The notes: generated from the sequence alone by a model not told the origin. A stretch of 64,000 nucleotides of DNA from Riptortus pedestris (GCA_019009955.1 CM032230.1:28673501-28737500); one strand, 5' to 3'; shown: positions 50,895 to 63,260, counted from the first letter of the stretch. Made by a program: numbers and translations.

Positions 50895-51124
50895 CGCTCC
50901 AAACCGGTCATATATACCGGATATTGGGACCGGACATTATGGGGATGTGTGTGTGTGTTTGTGTGTGTGCAAGTACACGGACTTTTCAAAAATCGAGTCA
51001 CGAATACAACCTCAATAGTTGTAAGATTTTTGAAAAGTCCGTGTACTTGCAAACACTCTCACACACACAAACATCCCCATAATGTCCGGTCCCAATATCC
51101 GGTATATATGACCGGTTTGGAGCG
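50895..51124. repeat. Large palindrome: two 100-bp inverted arms around a 30-bp loop
   Basis: The left arm 50895-50994 begins CGCTCCAAACCGGTC and ends GACTTTTCAAAAATC; the right arm 51025-51124 is its complement, with changes only in the GT-rich centre. The loop (50995-51024) reads GAGTCACGAATACAACCTC and resembles the family A TTAGCAG-side block. No ORF. Confidence 0.9.
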
Positions 51125-51339
51125 TTGAATAAAAAATAAAATAAACAAAAAAACATGATACCAGTCACCTTGGTTAAGTAACGTGCTCCAATTGTGAACC
51201 TAGTAAATGAGAATGGGCGAACCAAAATTGAGTTGATGAGAAGCTGATCTCAAATTTTTGCAAATGCTCCAGAAATGTTTATTTATAAACCTGATTATTA
51301 TGTGGCTGTAATACATTGTTACAATTTTAGTTATAGTTG

Positions 51340-51412
51340 CTGCACTCATTTTGGAAAGTTTCTTTAAATGACCATCGATTCTACCTAGAAGATTAAAAAA
51401 ATGAGGTTCAAC

Positions 51413-51479
<67 letters not shown>

Positions 51480-51579
51480 TGCTGTGAAAAAGTCTTTGAA
51501 CAAAGTAATTTTTTAAATAATCTAAGTTGGAAGAAAAGGAAAAAAAACAACAACTGAATATTTTGAAACAAATATTTTA

Positions 51580-51644
<65 letters not shown>

Positions 51645-52072
51645 GTGTGAGTTTCAGTGTTCTGTTGCCGCGCTAGTGGCAGCAATTTTCGTTCGATCGT
51701 TGTCAAATTTGATATATAAAGGTTTCATTTAAAACTAAAAATCGTTCGTTAAACACTAAAATCTGACAGGTGGGAGGGAGCTTAGAGGGACAAATTTGAA
51801 TTGTTTAAACACCTCCGTTATTATGAGTCGAATAGAAAAATGTTAGAGACAGTCTTATCAAACAATTGACTCAAACTGATTTTAGTTTTATACATTTTCA
51901 CGCAGCTCCAATGTCAAGCTTGTTATTCAAACTTAATTGTTTTTAGCCTTCAGTAAACCCTCACTTCTCATGGGAATTTTACTTAGAAATATATAGTGAG
52001 ATAAGATCATCATTGGGTTATGCAGCGCTCGAAAAAAAACTGCTTAGTCTACGCAGCCCCTGCGTGAGGGAC
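51340..52072 (+). mobile_element. Diverged family A copy with an insertion in its AT tract
   Basis: The left part has 'CTTTAAATGACCATCGATTCTACC', then (AT)n at 51418-51475. A Tc1-like end follows (51476-51585) and (AT)n again at 51588-51640. The conserved block is 'TTGCCGCGCTAGTGGCAGCAA', then a G-rich block, and the hairpin end CGCAGCCCCTGCG-TGAGGGAC ends at 52072. The TTAGCAG terminus is lost. Confidence 0.75.
51476..51585 (+). mobile_element. Tc1-like terminal sequence in the AT tract
   Basis: TACAGTGCTGTGAAAAAGTC matches the usual Tc1-type terminus (CAGT, then GTGAAAAAGT) next to TA. No inverted partner was found at the right end, so it is a solo end or MITE fragment. Confidence 0.55.
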
Positions 52073-53735
52073 TATCTTTGGTCTACTCCTATTCATATTT
52101 CAGTAATAATGAAGAGTGAGGGGTTTGAAAACATGGATTCGCCCTTGGGGAAAACCTGATTTTGAGTTTTTCGTACAAGACTTCCGCTTGAAACTTTGCG
52201 AGTATAAATGGTAAACGGGGAAAAATGACATACCAACCTGCTACCCAAATCTCTTTGACTCAAGTAAACAAATTAAAAAAACAAAACAATTTTTCGAGTA
52301 AGATTACAGCCAATAAATCGCGACTACTCCAGCGCGCAATTATAATCCACATAAGTCTATCATATTTATAAACTCCTTATTTTTGGCTTAAATTTCAAGT
52401 TTTACTTAGGGTTCTTGTTAATCATGACATAAAGAATGTTGTAATCTCGTCTTTGCGTCATTCAAGTATGTGATAAATCTGCTTAAATAGCTATTGAAAT
52501 ATGAATCTGCCATTGCCGGAGTGAGACAACCCTTAGTGCTTTCATCTTTGTGCTTCATTGTAAATTTAAAAAGGCATAATCATGTAGAACCTGACTATAA
52601 TCAAACTACTTATCTTATTAATTAAATACTTATATTCTGTACCTAATGAGGACTAATTAATCAATACTAAATTTCAGCAAACATTATTGAACCGCTGTCC
52701 ATTGTCAAATATTAGAGTATTTGGGAAAACATTTCACATTAATTTGTTTTATTCCTTTCGGCTACAATTTATCTTTTTAATACATTTATTACAAAATAAT
52801 ACAATATTTGTCATCGTTCTATATTTGGACTGTGACCCTTCATGGATAAAATGTGAAATGTGTTTTAATTGTATTTCTATTCAAGTTAATTCATCGATCA
52901 ATATATGTAGTGACGTTTAAAGAGAATGGTGAAAGAACTCTTTCGAACTCGTTGGAGCAATTCATCCTTGAAACTTACAGTGATTAAATTTTATATTTCT
53001 CCAATTGTTCTCAGGGGAACTAGAATAGGGCCTGCAGAAGAATCAGGTCTCTAGCTAAATGCAGTTGATCAATAAATAAAGTATTTTCAACAATCAACCT
53101 TGGATGTTCAAGTGTGTACAAAGACGGGCGAAGAAGGAGAAAAACAGGCTAAATAAACTGGGTCCAGATGGGGGGGGGGTTGTTTAAAAGGGCGAACATG
53201 GCATCCATTAAAGCCCCAACACTATTCCAGTTGAAAGAGTACGGACCCAAAAAAAAGAAACAAACGTTTTTACTTCTTTGTTTTAGGACCGAACAATTAT
53301 ATCAACCACAATATTTGTTTTATATCAGCTAGCAGGGAGGAAATTCTCGGAAATATGCCTAAATTCAACTAAAGTAAAGCATTGACAAGAACCGTTACAG
53401 GGTGAAGGGATAAAACGAAAAAGAATAAATGTTATAAAATGAAAACTTTTAAAACAATTGAACGGCGTTAATAAAAGCTCAAAGGATGACGAATCAAAGT
53501 AATATAAGTAAATCTAGTAAAACTAAATAAGCGTGACTCCAAATTTGCCAGCTATAGATTCTACCATACGAACATACGCGACTGCATGAAACTATTACAC
53601 ATTCAAAGAAAGAACTCGAACTGGATCTATTAGAAAAAAGGGAAATTTACACTTGAGTTGACATGTTTGACGAAAATCTTAACAGTAATTTCGATACGCT
53701 GTTAAGCCACTGAAAATTCTTTAAAAAAATAAAAG
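52073..53735. other. Unique DNA
   Basis: About 1.7 kb. A 77-codon frame at 52687-52920 has no recognisable motif. A G-run lies near 53170. Nothing else is recognised. Confidence 0.4.
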
Positions 53736-54150
53736 GTCCGTCACGCAGGGGCTGTGTAAACTAAGCAGATTTCCCTCGTGAAGTTTTACAATGGGTAAAT
53801 CTACATATTGGGAACACTTAATACCACCGTGAATAACTACACATGGTAATGAGAAAAATGAGAAATCATTCAGTAAATTTAAATATCCTCCCAACGGAAA
53901 GCATCAGAATTGTAAGCAAACAGGTCTTCCAAGCTCTTAGAGCTGAATAAATTCATAGAAATATTCTTCGCCGTAAAGAAAAACAATTACTGAAATATAT
54001 CTGAATACAATATATTAATTTTATTGAAAACTATTCTATATGTAGTACTGTAATTAATAATGAATCAGAATAATTTTATCTCAATCACTCAAATTTTAGT
54101 AGTCCAAAAACAAATAAAAGCTGTAGGCTGAAAACTGAAATATGGGAAAT
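53736..54150 (-). mobile_element. Family A long-form hairpin half
   Basis: GTCCGTCACGCAGG-GGCTGTG, CTAAGCAGATTTCCC, the long-form module ('CCCAACGGAAAGCATCAG') and a gap to 'AGGCTGAAAACTGAAATATGG' at about 54125. The conserved block is lost. Confidence 0.8.
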
Positions 54151-54320
54151 CTTTATTTGCTCTTGACAAAAGCTAAGAACTCAATTTTTTTGAGTAGCCA
54201 AATTATTGCCGCATATTCATAATCAATTCTTGTGTGAACATTAAGAACTTCTCTCATATTAAACGGTTACTTCAACTCTATTTTGATTCTGAATAGAAAG
54301 TCTGTTTTGATTTCTGAAAA

Positions 54321-55062
54321 TTCCGTCACGCACAGGCTGCGTAAACTAAGCAGATTACCCTAGTGAAGTTTAACAATAGATAAATGTACATACTGGTACC
54401 ACACCATCACCGTGAATATGAAGTGAATAAATACAAACTGTAATAAGAAATCTTAATAGTCAATTTTAATAACCTCCAAACGGGAGCGTCTGAAATTTAA
54501 ACTGCCAATATCCCACTAGAAAGAAAAACAATTAATAAAATATATCAAAATATAACACGTTAATTATATTGAAAACGATTTACTATATCTAGTGCAGTAC
54601 TGTAATTTATAATGAAGCAGAATAATTTTCATCTCAATCAATTGAATGTTAGTACTCCATGAACTTAAGACGGGGAGAGGGGGAGGGGGGGTCACCAGGA
54701 CACATTAGAATGTATCTTGTATAATAAACATCTCTTGAAAACATATTTGGTATTTAAGCTTCGAATAATGTAGTTTATTATAGCAGAGTATTATTTATGT
54801 TACATGGGTAGAAATGGGGGTTTGCTGAAGGCTGAAAAATGAAAATTGCAAATATCACGATTAATATGGAAGAAACAGTATAAATGTGTATAACAATGAT
54901 TATAGTACATTTACTTTTCAATAACATTGGTTCTATACACTTTTTTGATTCAACGTATAGTAACAGAGATATTTCGAATTTTCGAAAATCCCCTCTAAAC
55001 CCCCCCCCCCCTCCGACTCGTCCGATTTAAGCCAGTAAAAAACTTTATCTTTCTTTAATACT
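54321..55062 (-). mobile_element. Family A long form, TTAGCAG end missing
   Basis: TTCCGTCACGCACAGGCTGCG, CTAAGCAGATTACCC, the long-form module, G-run near 54680, 'TTTGCTGAAGGCTGAAAAATG' and C-run near 55000. It stops after TCCGATTTAAGCC. Confidence 0.85.
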
Positions 55063-56489
55063 AACGCCCTAACGTCATGTTCCGGTTATTTTTTAAACCG
55101 GGTGGTCATAGTTATGATAAAGGATACTTAGGTGCGATTCTAGTTCCGGAAATTACCTACCTCTGCCTATATTACCTACTATAGTTATTGCTTAATGTCA
55201 TGCATAATTGCGGTGTTCTCTCTAACACGATTATTGGTAATCACGGCTCATCGGAGTGTCTTCGTATTAGTCTACACATGGCAGAGCTGTTATATCTTGT
55301 AGTTTAACCATACGATTCTAGAACTGGAAAATATCAAGGTAGGGGAACAGTATCATGATTGCATGAATGGTACAAAATTAATTGCAAGGCTAGTTTCCAC
55401 TTAACCTGTGGAAAATGTATATTCTCTTAAGTTTCTCAACTAGATATCAACATCTCATTTCACAGCCACAAGTAGGTTTAATCATCCTCTCCCTGGTACC
55501 TTGTTGGTGTATTTTGCGATAACTCATAAAGCAACTATACCCTGACAATCTCCACTGGCCACTTTTATCTGAGTAGGCCTCAAGAGACAGTTCGTGTTAA
55601 GATTATGAATGGGAAAAAAACCTGCATTATTGTGTACTACAAGTGCTTACTCGTGTAAACAATGTTCCTCGTCATAATCACATTTGTGCATTTAGAAAGC
55701 TATATGTTTTCTAGTAGATAACCATCGATGACATTTACGGATCCAAATGACATACATGAATTATTTTCTGAAGAATGACTACATACTTCTTTTAAAGTTC
55801 AACATTCACATAATTCTAACATGCACACAACCATTTAGAGGCGATACATTTTTAGTGAATAAGACTCTAAAAAAAAAAGTCCAAATTTCAGCTCATAGCT
55901 GAGTGAAGATCAGCTTTGACAGGACGTAATAATTAGACGATTTAATACTTTACAAATTAATTGCCTTGGAGATTTATAAAGCTTGACGAATGGTTTCGTC
56001 AACGTCAGCCATAGGCCGATAGTATACAACCTTTCTGTGGAATTTTGGCTCTGACTCACAGGGGTCAGAATGGTCGAAAGTTAAAATAGATACAAAGAAC
56101 GCGGAACAAGCTCAGAATTTTAAATTCACGTAAAAAGGTTTTGGGCACAAAAGCAATGACCATTTAGTTCGCTTATTCGTATTGAATGAAAGAAACGTAA
56201 GCGAACACATGCGTAGATGGAGTGTGGAAATAAAACTAGAATAATCGTTGAGTTGGAAAATTCCTCTTTAAATAGGAGAAGCGATGTTTACATGTCTGAA
56301 GTACTGAACTTCATAACACTCTCTCTGCTATCCGCTATCTCTGCTAGTCATGGTCCAGCTGTTCAGTTGGATACATCCTAGCTAAAGATTTATTTCTCAG
56401 TCTGTTTCCTAAATTATATCTGCTTATATATGTGTGTATTATTAATAAACGTAGTTTTTTAAAAGTATTAATTATATATTCTATTGGCA
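55063..56489. other. Unique DNA, higher GC than neighbours
   Basis: About 1.4 kb. No exon with splice sites or known domain was recognised. A possible gene-bearing segment, but nothing supports a call. Confidence 0.35.
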
Positions 56490-56676
56490 GCCAATTTTCG
56501 CTAATATGGCTAATTGGGACAAACTTTTTCTAGCCATGGTGGGACTAAGGATTTCATTTTTTGAGTTCGTCACTAAATAAATTCCTATAACCCAGGTGGG
56601 AATCGAACTCGCAAGTTTAGTTTTACCATGTGAGATTAAGGCCAACGATTTAACTCAAATGGCTAACCTGAGCCCC
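56490..56676 (-). mobile_element. tRNA-derived SINE
   Basis: Head GGGGCTCAGGTTAGCCATTTGAG, box B GAGTTCGATTCC, body with TATTTAGTGACGAACTC. The middle of the 3' body is shortened. No clear target duplication. Confidence 0.8.
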
Positions 56677-56908
56677 ATTTTATAAAGTTTTATCCAGAGC
56701 CTATATAGCCATAATCATATTGCTTAATAATTGTTGTCTCGTGCCTTTTAGCTCTGAAGATGATGAATTCTACTCTATGAAAACGCTAAAAGCAAAATAC
56801 ATTTTGTGAAGAACTAGATCCTCTAATTATAACATCCTTCTCAGAGGAATAGTTTGATTGGAGTGTGTGTGTGTGTGAGAGAGAGAGGAGGAGGAGGATG
56901 AGGTGGAG

Positions 56909-56950
<42 letters not shown>

Positions 56951-57395
56951 ATAGCGATGCTCACGACACAACAAGTCTTTATACACGTAGTTCCACAGTT
57001 GTTTCCTTCACGCTGAGTAGGAACAGATGAGTTTATAGAGGCAAGACAAGATTCTTTGTCACTGCTCAAGTCAAATTTAGTGTGCAATTCATGGATTTGA
57101 ATAGGATAATGGAAGAACAGAAGCCCAACACACAGCATTACTCGGCTACGGTTAGCATTTCTTATGAAGTAAAAATATATTATGTCGGCTTTATGTCTTT
57201 ATAAATTATAATGAGACATTGCGGAATTGAGTTAAAACAGTTTCAGAGAAATCTAATAAGGGAGGCCTACGTAGGTGGAGGATGTAGAGGAACAGAAAAG
57301 AGATAATAGAACAGATATAGGCTGAGTTTTTCTTGAGAGAGGAGGGAAAAAAAGATAAGGGAGATCAAGAGAGAGTGGGAGGGAGAAGAAGGGAA

Positions 57396-57398
<3 letters not shown>
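56677..57398. other. Unique DNA with a GA run
   Basis: 56755-56785 has CTGAAGATG..GAAAACG, a weak hammerhead-like order. A GT/GA run lies at about 56862-56945. Nothing else is recognised. Confidence 0.35.

Positions 57399-57475
<77 letters not shown>
57399..57475. repeat. (GA)n microsatellite
   Basis: About 38 GA units; open frames across it are artefacts. Confidence 0.95.
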
Positions 57476-57476
<1 letters not shown>

Positions 57477-57944
57477 AGCGTAGGCGTGGGGGTGGAAATT
57501 GCATAGTTTAGCTGAATGAATACGTGGCCATTGAGAATGAGAAAGGGCAGCTGAATATATCATTTAGTTATCTGAATGACCTCTCCGATATTCCCTCTGC
57601 TTTACCTCACAGAGTCAAAGGCCACTCAATGACGGCTACATCAAAGAAAATATTCATATTCGCCAATATACTCTCTAAATTTGAGGGAACCACTAATTGA
57701 ATTCCCTTAGTACTTCGCGCTTTGTATATATTAGAAATCTTCTATAACATATTGAACTGAGTTGACAGGAAATTTGGTTTCCATATGCCCTTAGCACTGC
57801 GGAGAATATAATAATTTCCAATCAATGTGCGGAGGACGAGCTATGGTTCAGGAGGAACTACTATTCTACTATTATTAAATGTAATTAGAAGTAGAATACT
57901 CTCATTGTTTAACCATTTTATGTTTTATTGAACTAGAAAAATAT
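57476..57944. other. Unique DNA
   Basis: No recognisable feature. Confidence 0.4.
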
Positions 57945-58574
57945 TTTTTTCTGTAATCGTTGAATAATGGTAACATTACTAAACTGAAATGAGTGAAGAA
58001 AGTAAAACATTTTGCAATAGAGTGAAGAAAGTAATCACTTTCTTCACAAGTGAAGAAAGTGAATTGCCTTCTTAATTAGTAATAAGTATAAATTAAAAAA
58101 TAATTTGAAGTTGGAAATTAAATGCTTTTAAATGTTTCTTAACATTGTATGAATTTATTTTAACAAAATAAATTGAAATGTGAATGAATTATTGGTGGAA
58201 ATAATCAATATATTTTAAAATTTAAATATAATAATAATTACCTTCCTTGTTTATAACCTGCACTTGTTAATAACTGCACTACTTCACAATCATCACTAGT
58301 TGTTTTATAACTATGCTTATAACCTTTCACAACCATGCTTATAACCTACCAACAACATACCATAATCTTCACAACATCCTAATTTTGTTCATATTCTGGT
58401 TAGATCTGATCATGTATTACACGATTACAGAAAAAAAATTAATATTACACTCGTGACGAAAGTAGAATTTACAACTCTCGTGAAATTACCACACTCGCTT
58501 CGCTCGTGTGGGTAAACGTTTCACTCGAGTTGTAAAATGAGCTACTTTCGTCACCTGTATAATAAATAACTATT
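57945..58574. mobile_element. Hairpin-bearing repeat (family C) copy 2
   Basis: Nearly identical to 30161-30774 in the same orientation; the main difference is an extra CTACCAACAACATAC near 58345. TTTTTTCTGTAATCG starts it and its inverse lies at 58422-58436. The hairpin section differs at a few positions that keep arm pairing (GTCA/TGAC and similar). Confidence 0.75.
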
Positions 58575-58890
58575 ATTGTCCTGCAAAAAACTAAGTTTGT
58601 TAGTGAAAAATCTGTTAATATTTCATAACATTAATGATTAAATACTGCAAAATCAATATTATCCAGGACGTTTGTTGTACACCTGTTCACAATTAGACTA
58701 TGAAAATATTTTGAATAAAAATGATTTGTCTGACTTTATTTGATAAGTATTCGTTAATTCAACTAGCGTTTAGAAACAATTATCAGTGCAAAGGATTATT
58801 TAAAGAAATATTATTAATTAATTTATCCTAAGGGAATTTAACGTAATTAAAGTTTATTTAACTAAGATTCATTATAATTATCTGTTTTCG
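58575..58890. other. AT-rich DNA
   Basis: No recognisable feature. Confidence 0.4.
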
Positions 58891-59060
58891 TAATCAGAAT
58901 TATGAGTTCGATTCCCGCTTGGGTAATATGAATTTATTTAGTACGGACTCAATAAATAAAATCCTTAGTCCCACCCTGGCTAAAAAAGGGTGGCAAACTG
59001 TAGATAACCCGTCCCAATTAGCCATAGTAGTAAAACGTAGACGTAAATAAATAGTAATAA
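58891..59060 (+). mobile_element. tRNA-derived SINE, head truncated
   Basis: Starts at box B (GAGTTCGATTCCCG) and runs through CCCACCCTGGCTA, GTAGATAACCCGTC and an 'ACGTAAATAAATAGTAATAA' tail. Confidence 0.85.
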
Positions 59061-59304
59061 TTATGTATTTAAATAGACATCTGTTCATATTATAGGTCAT
59101 TGAATACCATTATTCAAATATTTTATGTCTTCTTTAATTCAAAATGAATGGGTCATTCAGCAAGTCTCCCATTAGATGCAAGCTAGGGCATAATTGTTTT
59201 TGAAAGCATTTAGCCCTCAAATATAGATCTGTGAGGAATTTAACAGTCTATTAGTTTTGAATTTATTGACTTGACTATATTTGTTATTTCTATTGATCCC
59301 TTGA

Positions 59305-59528
59305 GGGGCTCAGGTTAGCCGTGTGAGTTAAAGCGTTGACCTTTATCTCTCATGGTAATCCTAGAGTGGCGAGTTCGATACTTGCCTGGGCAAAGGAAAT
59401 TATTTAGTGACGAAATTCATTAAATAACGTCCTAAAATCCCACCCTGGCTAGAAAAGGCTGGTAACCTGTAAATAACCCGTCCCAATTATCCTTAGTTGT
59501 AAAAAGTGGACGTTAATAAATAATAAAT
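59305..59528 (+). mobile_element. tRNA-derived SINE, full length, with near target-site duplication
   Basis: GGGGCTCAGGTTAGCCGTG, TGAGTTAAAGCGTTG, box B GAGTTCGATACTTG, the shared body and AATAAATAATAA tail. Flanks ATTGATCCCTTGA (59292-59304) and ATTGATACCTTTGA (59529-59542) differ slightly. The lowest-truncation plus-strand copy, useful as a reference for the family. Confidence 0.9.
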
Positions 59529-60001
59529 ATTGATACCTTTGATAACTCTCAATAAAGTTATTTTGTTTTTTTGAGCGAAAAAGCGAAGGTTTAATAATGA
59601 AAAATATATGTTCCAGTTAGTTATTGTATAGTCAAACCTTAAACATTCAAAATAACAAAGAGCACCTTAAAAAAAAACATGGGTTCCCAGTAAATTCCCT
59701 AATCAATAGGAACCTAACCACCCCTAATATTAGGATTAAATCGATTAATAACGCACAATTTACTTTTGCATGGTATGTTAATTTCTTTATAGATTTTAAT
59801 AATTTTTACAGTTGTTATTATATAATAATATTTTAAGTAAGAAAAGAAGAATCAAAACAATCATAAAATAGTTATTTTCATTACTAGGACGCAAAGTGGG
59901 TGTTTTCGGTGCGAGGCCTAGTTTTACGAGAGAGGCGCAGCCGAGCTCGGAAATTTGGCCAAGCACCGAAAGCCACTTTTCGTACGTGTAATGAAAATTA
60001 C
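59529..60001. other. AT-rich DNA with a palindromic segment
   Basis: About 59900-59985 holds TTTTCGGTGC..GGCC and GGCC..GCACCGAAA, an inverted pair around CGAGAGAGGCGCAGCCGAGCTC. It lies just left of the element at 60002-60501. Confidence 0.5.
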
Positions 60002-60501
60002 TTTTCATTATACTGCTCAAAGATAGTAAAAAAAAAATATCCATTTCAGTTATAATTGATTCATTTTTATAAAGTAACACAAATCAAATTTAGACAGCTG
60101 ATACATATTAAAATTTATATTAATTGAACAATTGTTATTATTAGATATATTTAGACATTTATACTTATTGTATATCACTTCATATTTAGCTCGTGATTTA
60201 GCCGGTAGTAGTTCCTCCGTTGCTTTACGGGCTTCTTCTAAAATAACTTCCGGTATTTTCAAGATGATCTTGAGCTCACGACATTGTATTGAAATAGTAA
60301 ACACACGTTACCTCTGAACTGAAATCGCTCATAACATAAAATAACCAAGAGTAAGTTTTCCAAAACATCTGTTTTACTTTGCTTTCTAGGACGAAAAAGT
60401 AAAACATCTGTTTTACTTTGCGGCCTAGGACGGAAAATAGCTACTTTGCGTACTCAAACTGGATATTGAAAAGACATGCTTTGCGTGCAGTATAATGAAA
60501 A
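60002..60501 (-). mobile_element. 500-bp unit with perfect 15-bp inverted ends and a recombinase-like ORF
   Basis: TTTTCATTATACTGC at 60002-60016 and its complement at 60487-60501 bound the unit. The minus-strand frame 60050-60304 lies inside. Near the right end CATCTGTTTTACTTTG is repeated twice (about 60366 and 60407). It may be a Crypton-like or MITE derivative; the class is unproven. Confidence 0.45.
60050..60304 (-). pseudogene. Fragment resembling the N-terminal domain of tyrosine-recombinase-like proteins
   Basis: The minus strand reads ILKIPEVILEEARKATEELL, then PAKSRAKYEVIYNKYK. The pattern 'LLPxKSRxxYExxYxxF' is one I associate with the DNA-binding N-domain of insect and cnidarian Crypton-like and related recombinase proteins. 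The sequence then turns into ISNNNNCSININF, which looks like low-complexity DNA, so only about 45 residues look coding. No catalytic residues are present. The start is a methionine in a plausible context but not established. Could also be an unrelated helical domain. Confidence 0.35.
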
Positions 60502-60689
60502 CTAAAGGATCCATTTTCTACTCGACGTATCTAATAAAGTTTGAATTGTAGACCTCACTTATGACAAACGGAAATGGTTCAATAAAAATGTGTTAATTCC
60601 TTAATAAGGATCGGCAGATGTGCAAAGTTGTGTTTCCATCCCCCACATAACCAGTTTAGGTGATTAATTGAGATACAGTCTTTATTGTT

Positions 60690-61066
60690 GTGTCAAGAGA
60701 TGTTGCCTAAGACCGCAACATGGTGAGAAACATTTCTTCAAATATTTATCGATCTAAGGAGGTGCCAAACATATTTATTTAAGTGTACAAGTGGGGTAGA
60801 TTTTTTTAGATTTATAATCGCAAATATATCGGTTATTATGACCGTGTTATGAATGAAATAATCAATATTTTGGAGATGTTGTTATTCTAAATCGAATTCC
60901 AGTGAAGTAATAACTTTTTTTTTTTTTTTTTGATTTTTTGCAAAACTTTATTCTTTACTGCTGTGGGTATATGTAAATTTTGATTTCATTGTTTAACTTT
61001 GAATAGTGAGACGTCATCTGTAAGGAAATCCACGCTTGGGGAATCTTTTTAGTTTGCGTGACAGAG
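60690..61066 (+). mobile_element. Very diverged family A remnant
   Basis: In order: 'TTCTTCAAATATTTATCGATCTA', a 'ATTTATAATCGCAAATATATCGG' block, a T-run, 'GGAATCTTTTTAGTTTGCG', TGACAGAG. Weak; boundaries approximate. Confidence 0.4.
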
Positions 61067-61611
61067 TTTTTAGTAGTTAGGAGTGGCCTAAGAGCAGCTT
61101 AGAAGCATCCTTTACTTATTTAATAGGACATTGTTATATATCCCTGTCACGAAGGATCTAAGGTCACGATTTTATAACAATAATCCCATCATATTGACCT
61201 CGTGTAGCACTCATCTTATTATATTGATTTAATAATAACTATGGAATATCCTGCAGTAATCTCTAGATTTACTTATTTCCAGAGACACCAAAATGAAGGA
61301 GGCCAAATAATTGCCCAAGGAAATAGCACGAAACAACTAATCTCCCATTGTTTCTTCAAGTAAAGGAATCATTGTTGGAGTGAGGGACATATGTTCTCCT
61401 ATTAAGGGATTTGAATTTTGTTAGTTGTTCTCTTACCATGGTTTTAAAAAAAAAATCATTTCTTAAAACGGCAATGGTCATGCCTAGATGCCGAATATGT
61501 AGTCCTAATATATATATATATTCTATTTTTGAGGCTGCATCGCTGGGAAGTATCGTTATTGGGAGGAATTCGGCTATCTGCTCAAGCGGTTGGAATTTTT
61601 GTTTTGCTAAT
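61067..61611. other. Unique DNA
   Basis: No recognisable feature; its right part may be the 3' flank of the Penelope-like remnant. Confidence 0.35.
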
Positions 61612-62137
61612 TTTCAATGGAAATACGTCCATCTTCGTCAGGCATAAATTTGATTTGAATGGATACTTCAATTATCATATGTTTTGGACTTTTATTTTAT
61701 TTTAGTATGGCTTTCCACGTTTGTGAAAGTATGACACCGTCCACGCCGATTATAGTATTTGTCCTCTTATTTATTTCTAGGGCTTCCAGGACTAATCTTT
61801 TACCGAGGTGGTCCTCTCTGTGTAAAACCTTTGTCTCGTCAAATTTAATTTGGTGGGGACAAATACTTGCGTGTTTGGCAATGACGGATGTCTTTGTTCT
61901 GTTATGTTTTAGACCGGCCATTTGTTAGTTTACTCTTGTAGCAGTCTTCTTGCCTGTCTGCGCCACATAAACCTTACCACAATCGCACGGTATCATATAT
62001 ACCCGTACTCCACTATCCTGTAATAATTGGGTGTCTTTTGGGCTCTTTAAATATTCGTTGAATATTTCATGTGGCTTGAATACTGCTCGTAAATTATATT
62101 TTCGTAGTATTCTTGCCAGTCTTTCTGAGGTCCCCGC
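61612..62137 (-). pseudogene. Penelope-like retroelement: GIY-YIG endonuclease end plus hammerhead-like motif
   Basis: The minus strand reads GTSERLARILRKYNLRAVF, then DSGVRVYMIPCDCGKVYVAQ, the GIY-YIG-like core (VYMIPC..GKVYVAQTG), and further SVIAKHASICPHQIKFDET, then LVLEALEINKRTNT and a stop near 61697. The GIY-YIG domain nicks target DNA for target-primed insertion. A stop TAA interrupts it at 61925-61927, and the expected Gly of VGQTG is Ala. RT lies beyond the break at 62137, where a family A remnant begins. 61612-61641 reads CTGACGA, GATGGA/TTTCCATT and GAAA, hammerhead-like, just after the ORF, matching the known habit of Penelope elements to carry such motifs. Confidence 0.8.
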
Positions 62138-62658
62138 TATATATATATTTCTCTGTTACAGCACCAGCGGCAGCAATCATTGTTTGATGTATCGTGTTAC
62201 TACACATGTCATGTTACCAATAACCTCTTATTTCATGAACCACTTTATTCGAAGCTTAAACACTTCTTTGAACTTTTACTGCGTAAGATACATACAAACT
62301 CGTAGTGTGATGACAACATCATTCAACCAGATTTTCCGGTTCATTTGATCTCTACCATGTCATCAATAATTAACCGTTTAATGCAACTCTAATTTTCACA
62401 TTCGCAAATGGCTAAAATCACAAGAAATGGGGGCGGGGCAAAATATGTCTTTTATTATATTTCCGATGGAAAACTTTAATTGAACAAATCTTGTTAAACT
62501 ATTAATGTTCTACAATTGTTATCATACATTAAAAGTTATTCGAATTTTCATTTTTCTGGCTTCTTTAAATCCCCACTTCTATTCATCCGATTTTTATCAT
62601 GTCAAACCACCTCATGGAAATTCTACTACTTTAACTCTGCCCCTGTGTGGCGTGCTTT
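62138..62658 (+). mobile_element. Diverged family A remnant
   Basis: Begins AT, then CTGTTACAGCACCAGCGGC (conserved block), 'GTTACTACACATGTCATG', and ends 'CTGCCCCTGTGTGGCGTGC' then T-run. No G-run. Confidence 0.55.
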
Positions 62659-63260
62659 TTTTACTTTCAGCATTCAGCATGTCCCTGGTAGATGTACCCA
62701 CGCCTTACATCAACCTATGCATATGTATAAATTTGATCAGAGCTTATTTCAGTCGTTTACTACGTAGAACTGCTGAAGAAAGTTACGAAAAATCTCATCA
62801 TCAGGTCTTAGATTGTCAAAAGCTCATATCTCTTCAAGATTATCGGCTGTAATGAAGTTTATGAAGTATTCATTCGGTGTTACTCTGTTTGCCGTTCATA
62901 ATACATATTATGAGGACGGGCGAATGCAATCTAGACAACCCTAAGCCTCCTAAATCATTTTTGCTTATGGGAGATGGAGTAAAAGCGGAGGGCAGAGAAG
63001 GGGCTACCTTGGAGCTTTGTCTAGGGCAGCCTTTACCTAGACCGCTCTAGACAAAGGGAGGCTATAAATAAGAAAAGTTCTAGGGTTTGCTGAACACAAT
63101 CAGCCCTGCAGCCAGCGCCCTCTGACCTAACCTGCTACTCACAGCCGAAAATAATATAACTAATTTCTTTTTCCAGACCATTGGATATAACATTCATTAC
63201 AACTTCTCGAATGATAGCGACTACAAATGTTATTTAGGCTAAGATCCAATTATAAATAAC
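62659..63260. other. Unique DNA
   Basis: No convincing gene. A 63000-63070 stretch with GTCTAG/CTAGAC pairs may fold, but I cannot assign it. Confidence 0.35.

Noticed and set aside
59305..59400. tRNA gene candidates from box A and box B
   Set aside because: All box A/B pairs belong to the dispersed SINE family with a shared non-tRNA body and tails; the heads do not fold as intact tRNAs by eye.
61659..61928. 89-codon plus-strand frame with hydrophobic stretches
   Set aside because: Antisense shadow of the Penelope GIY-YIG fragment.
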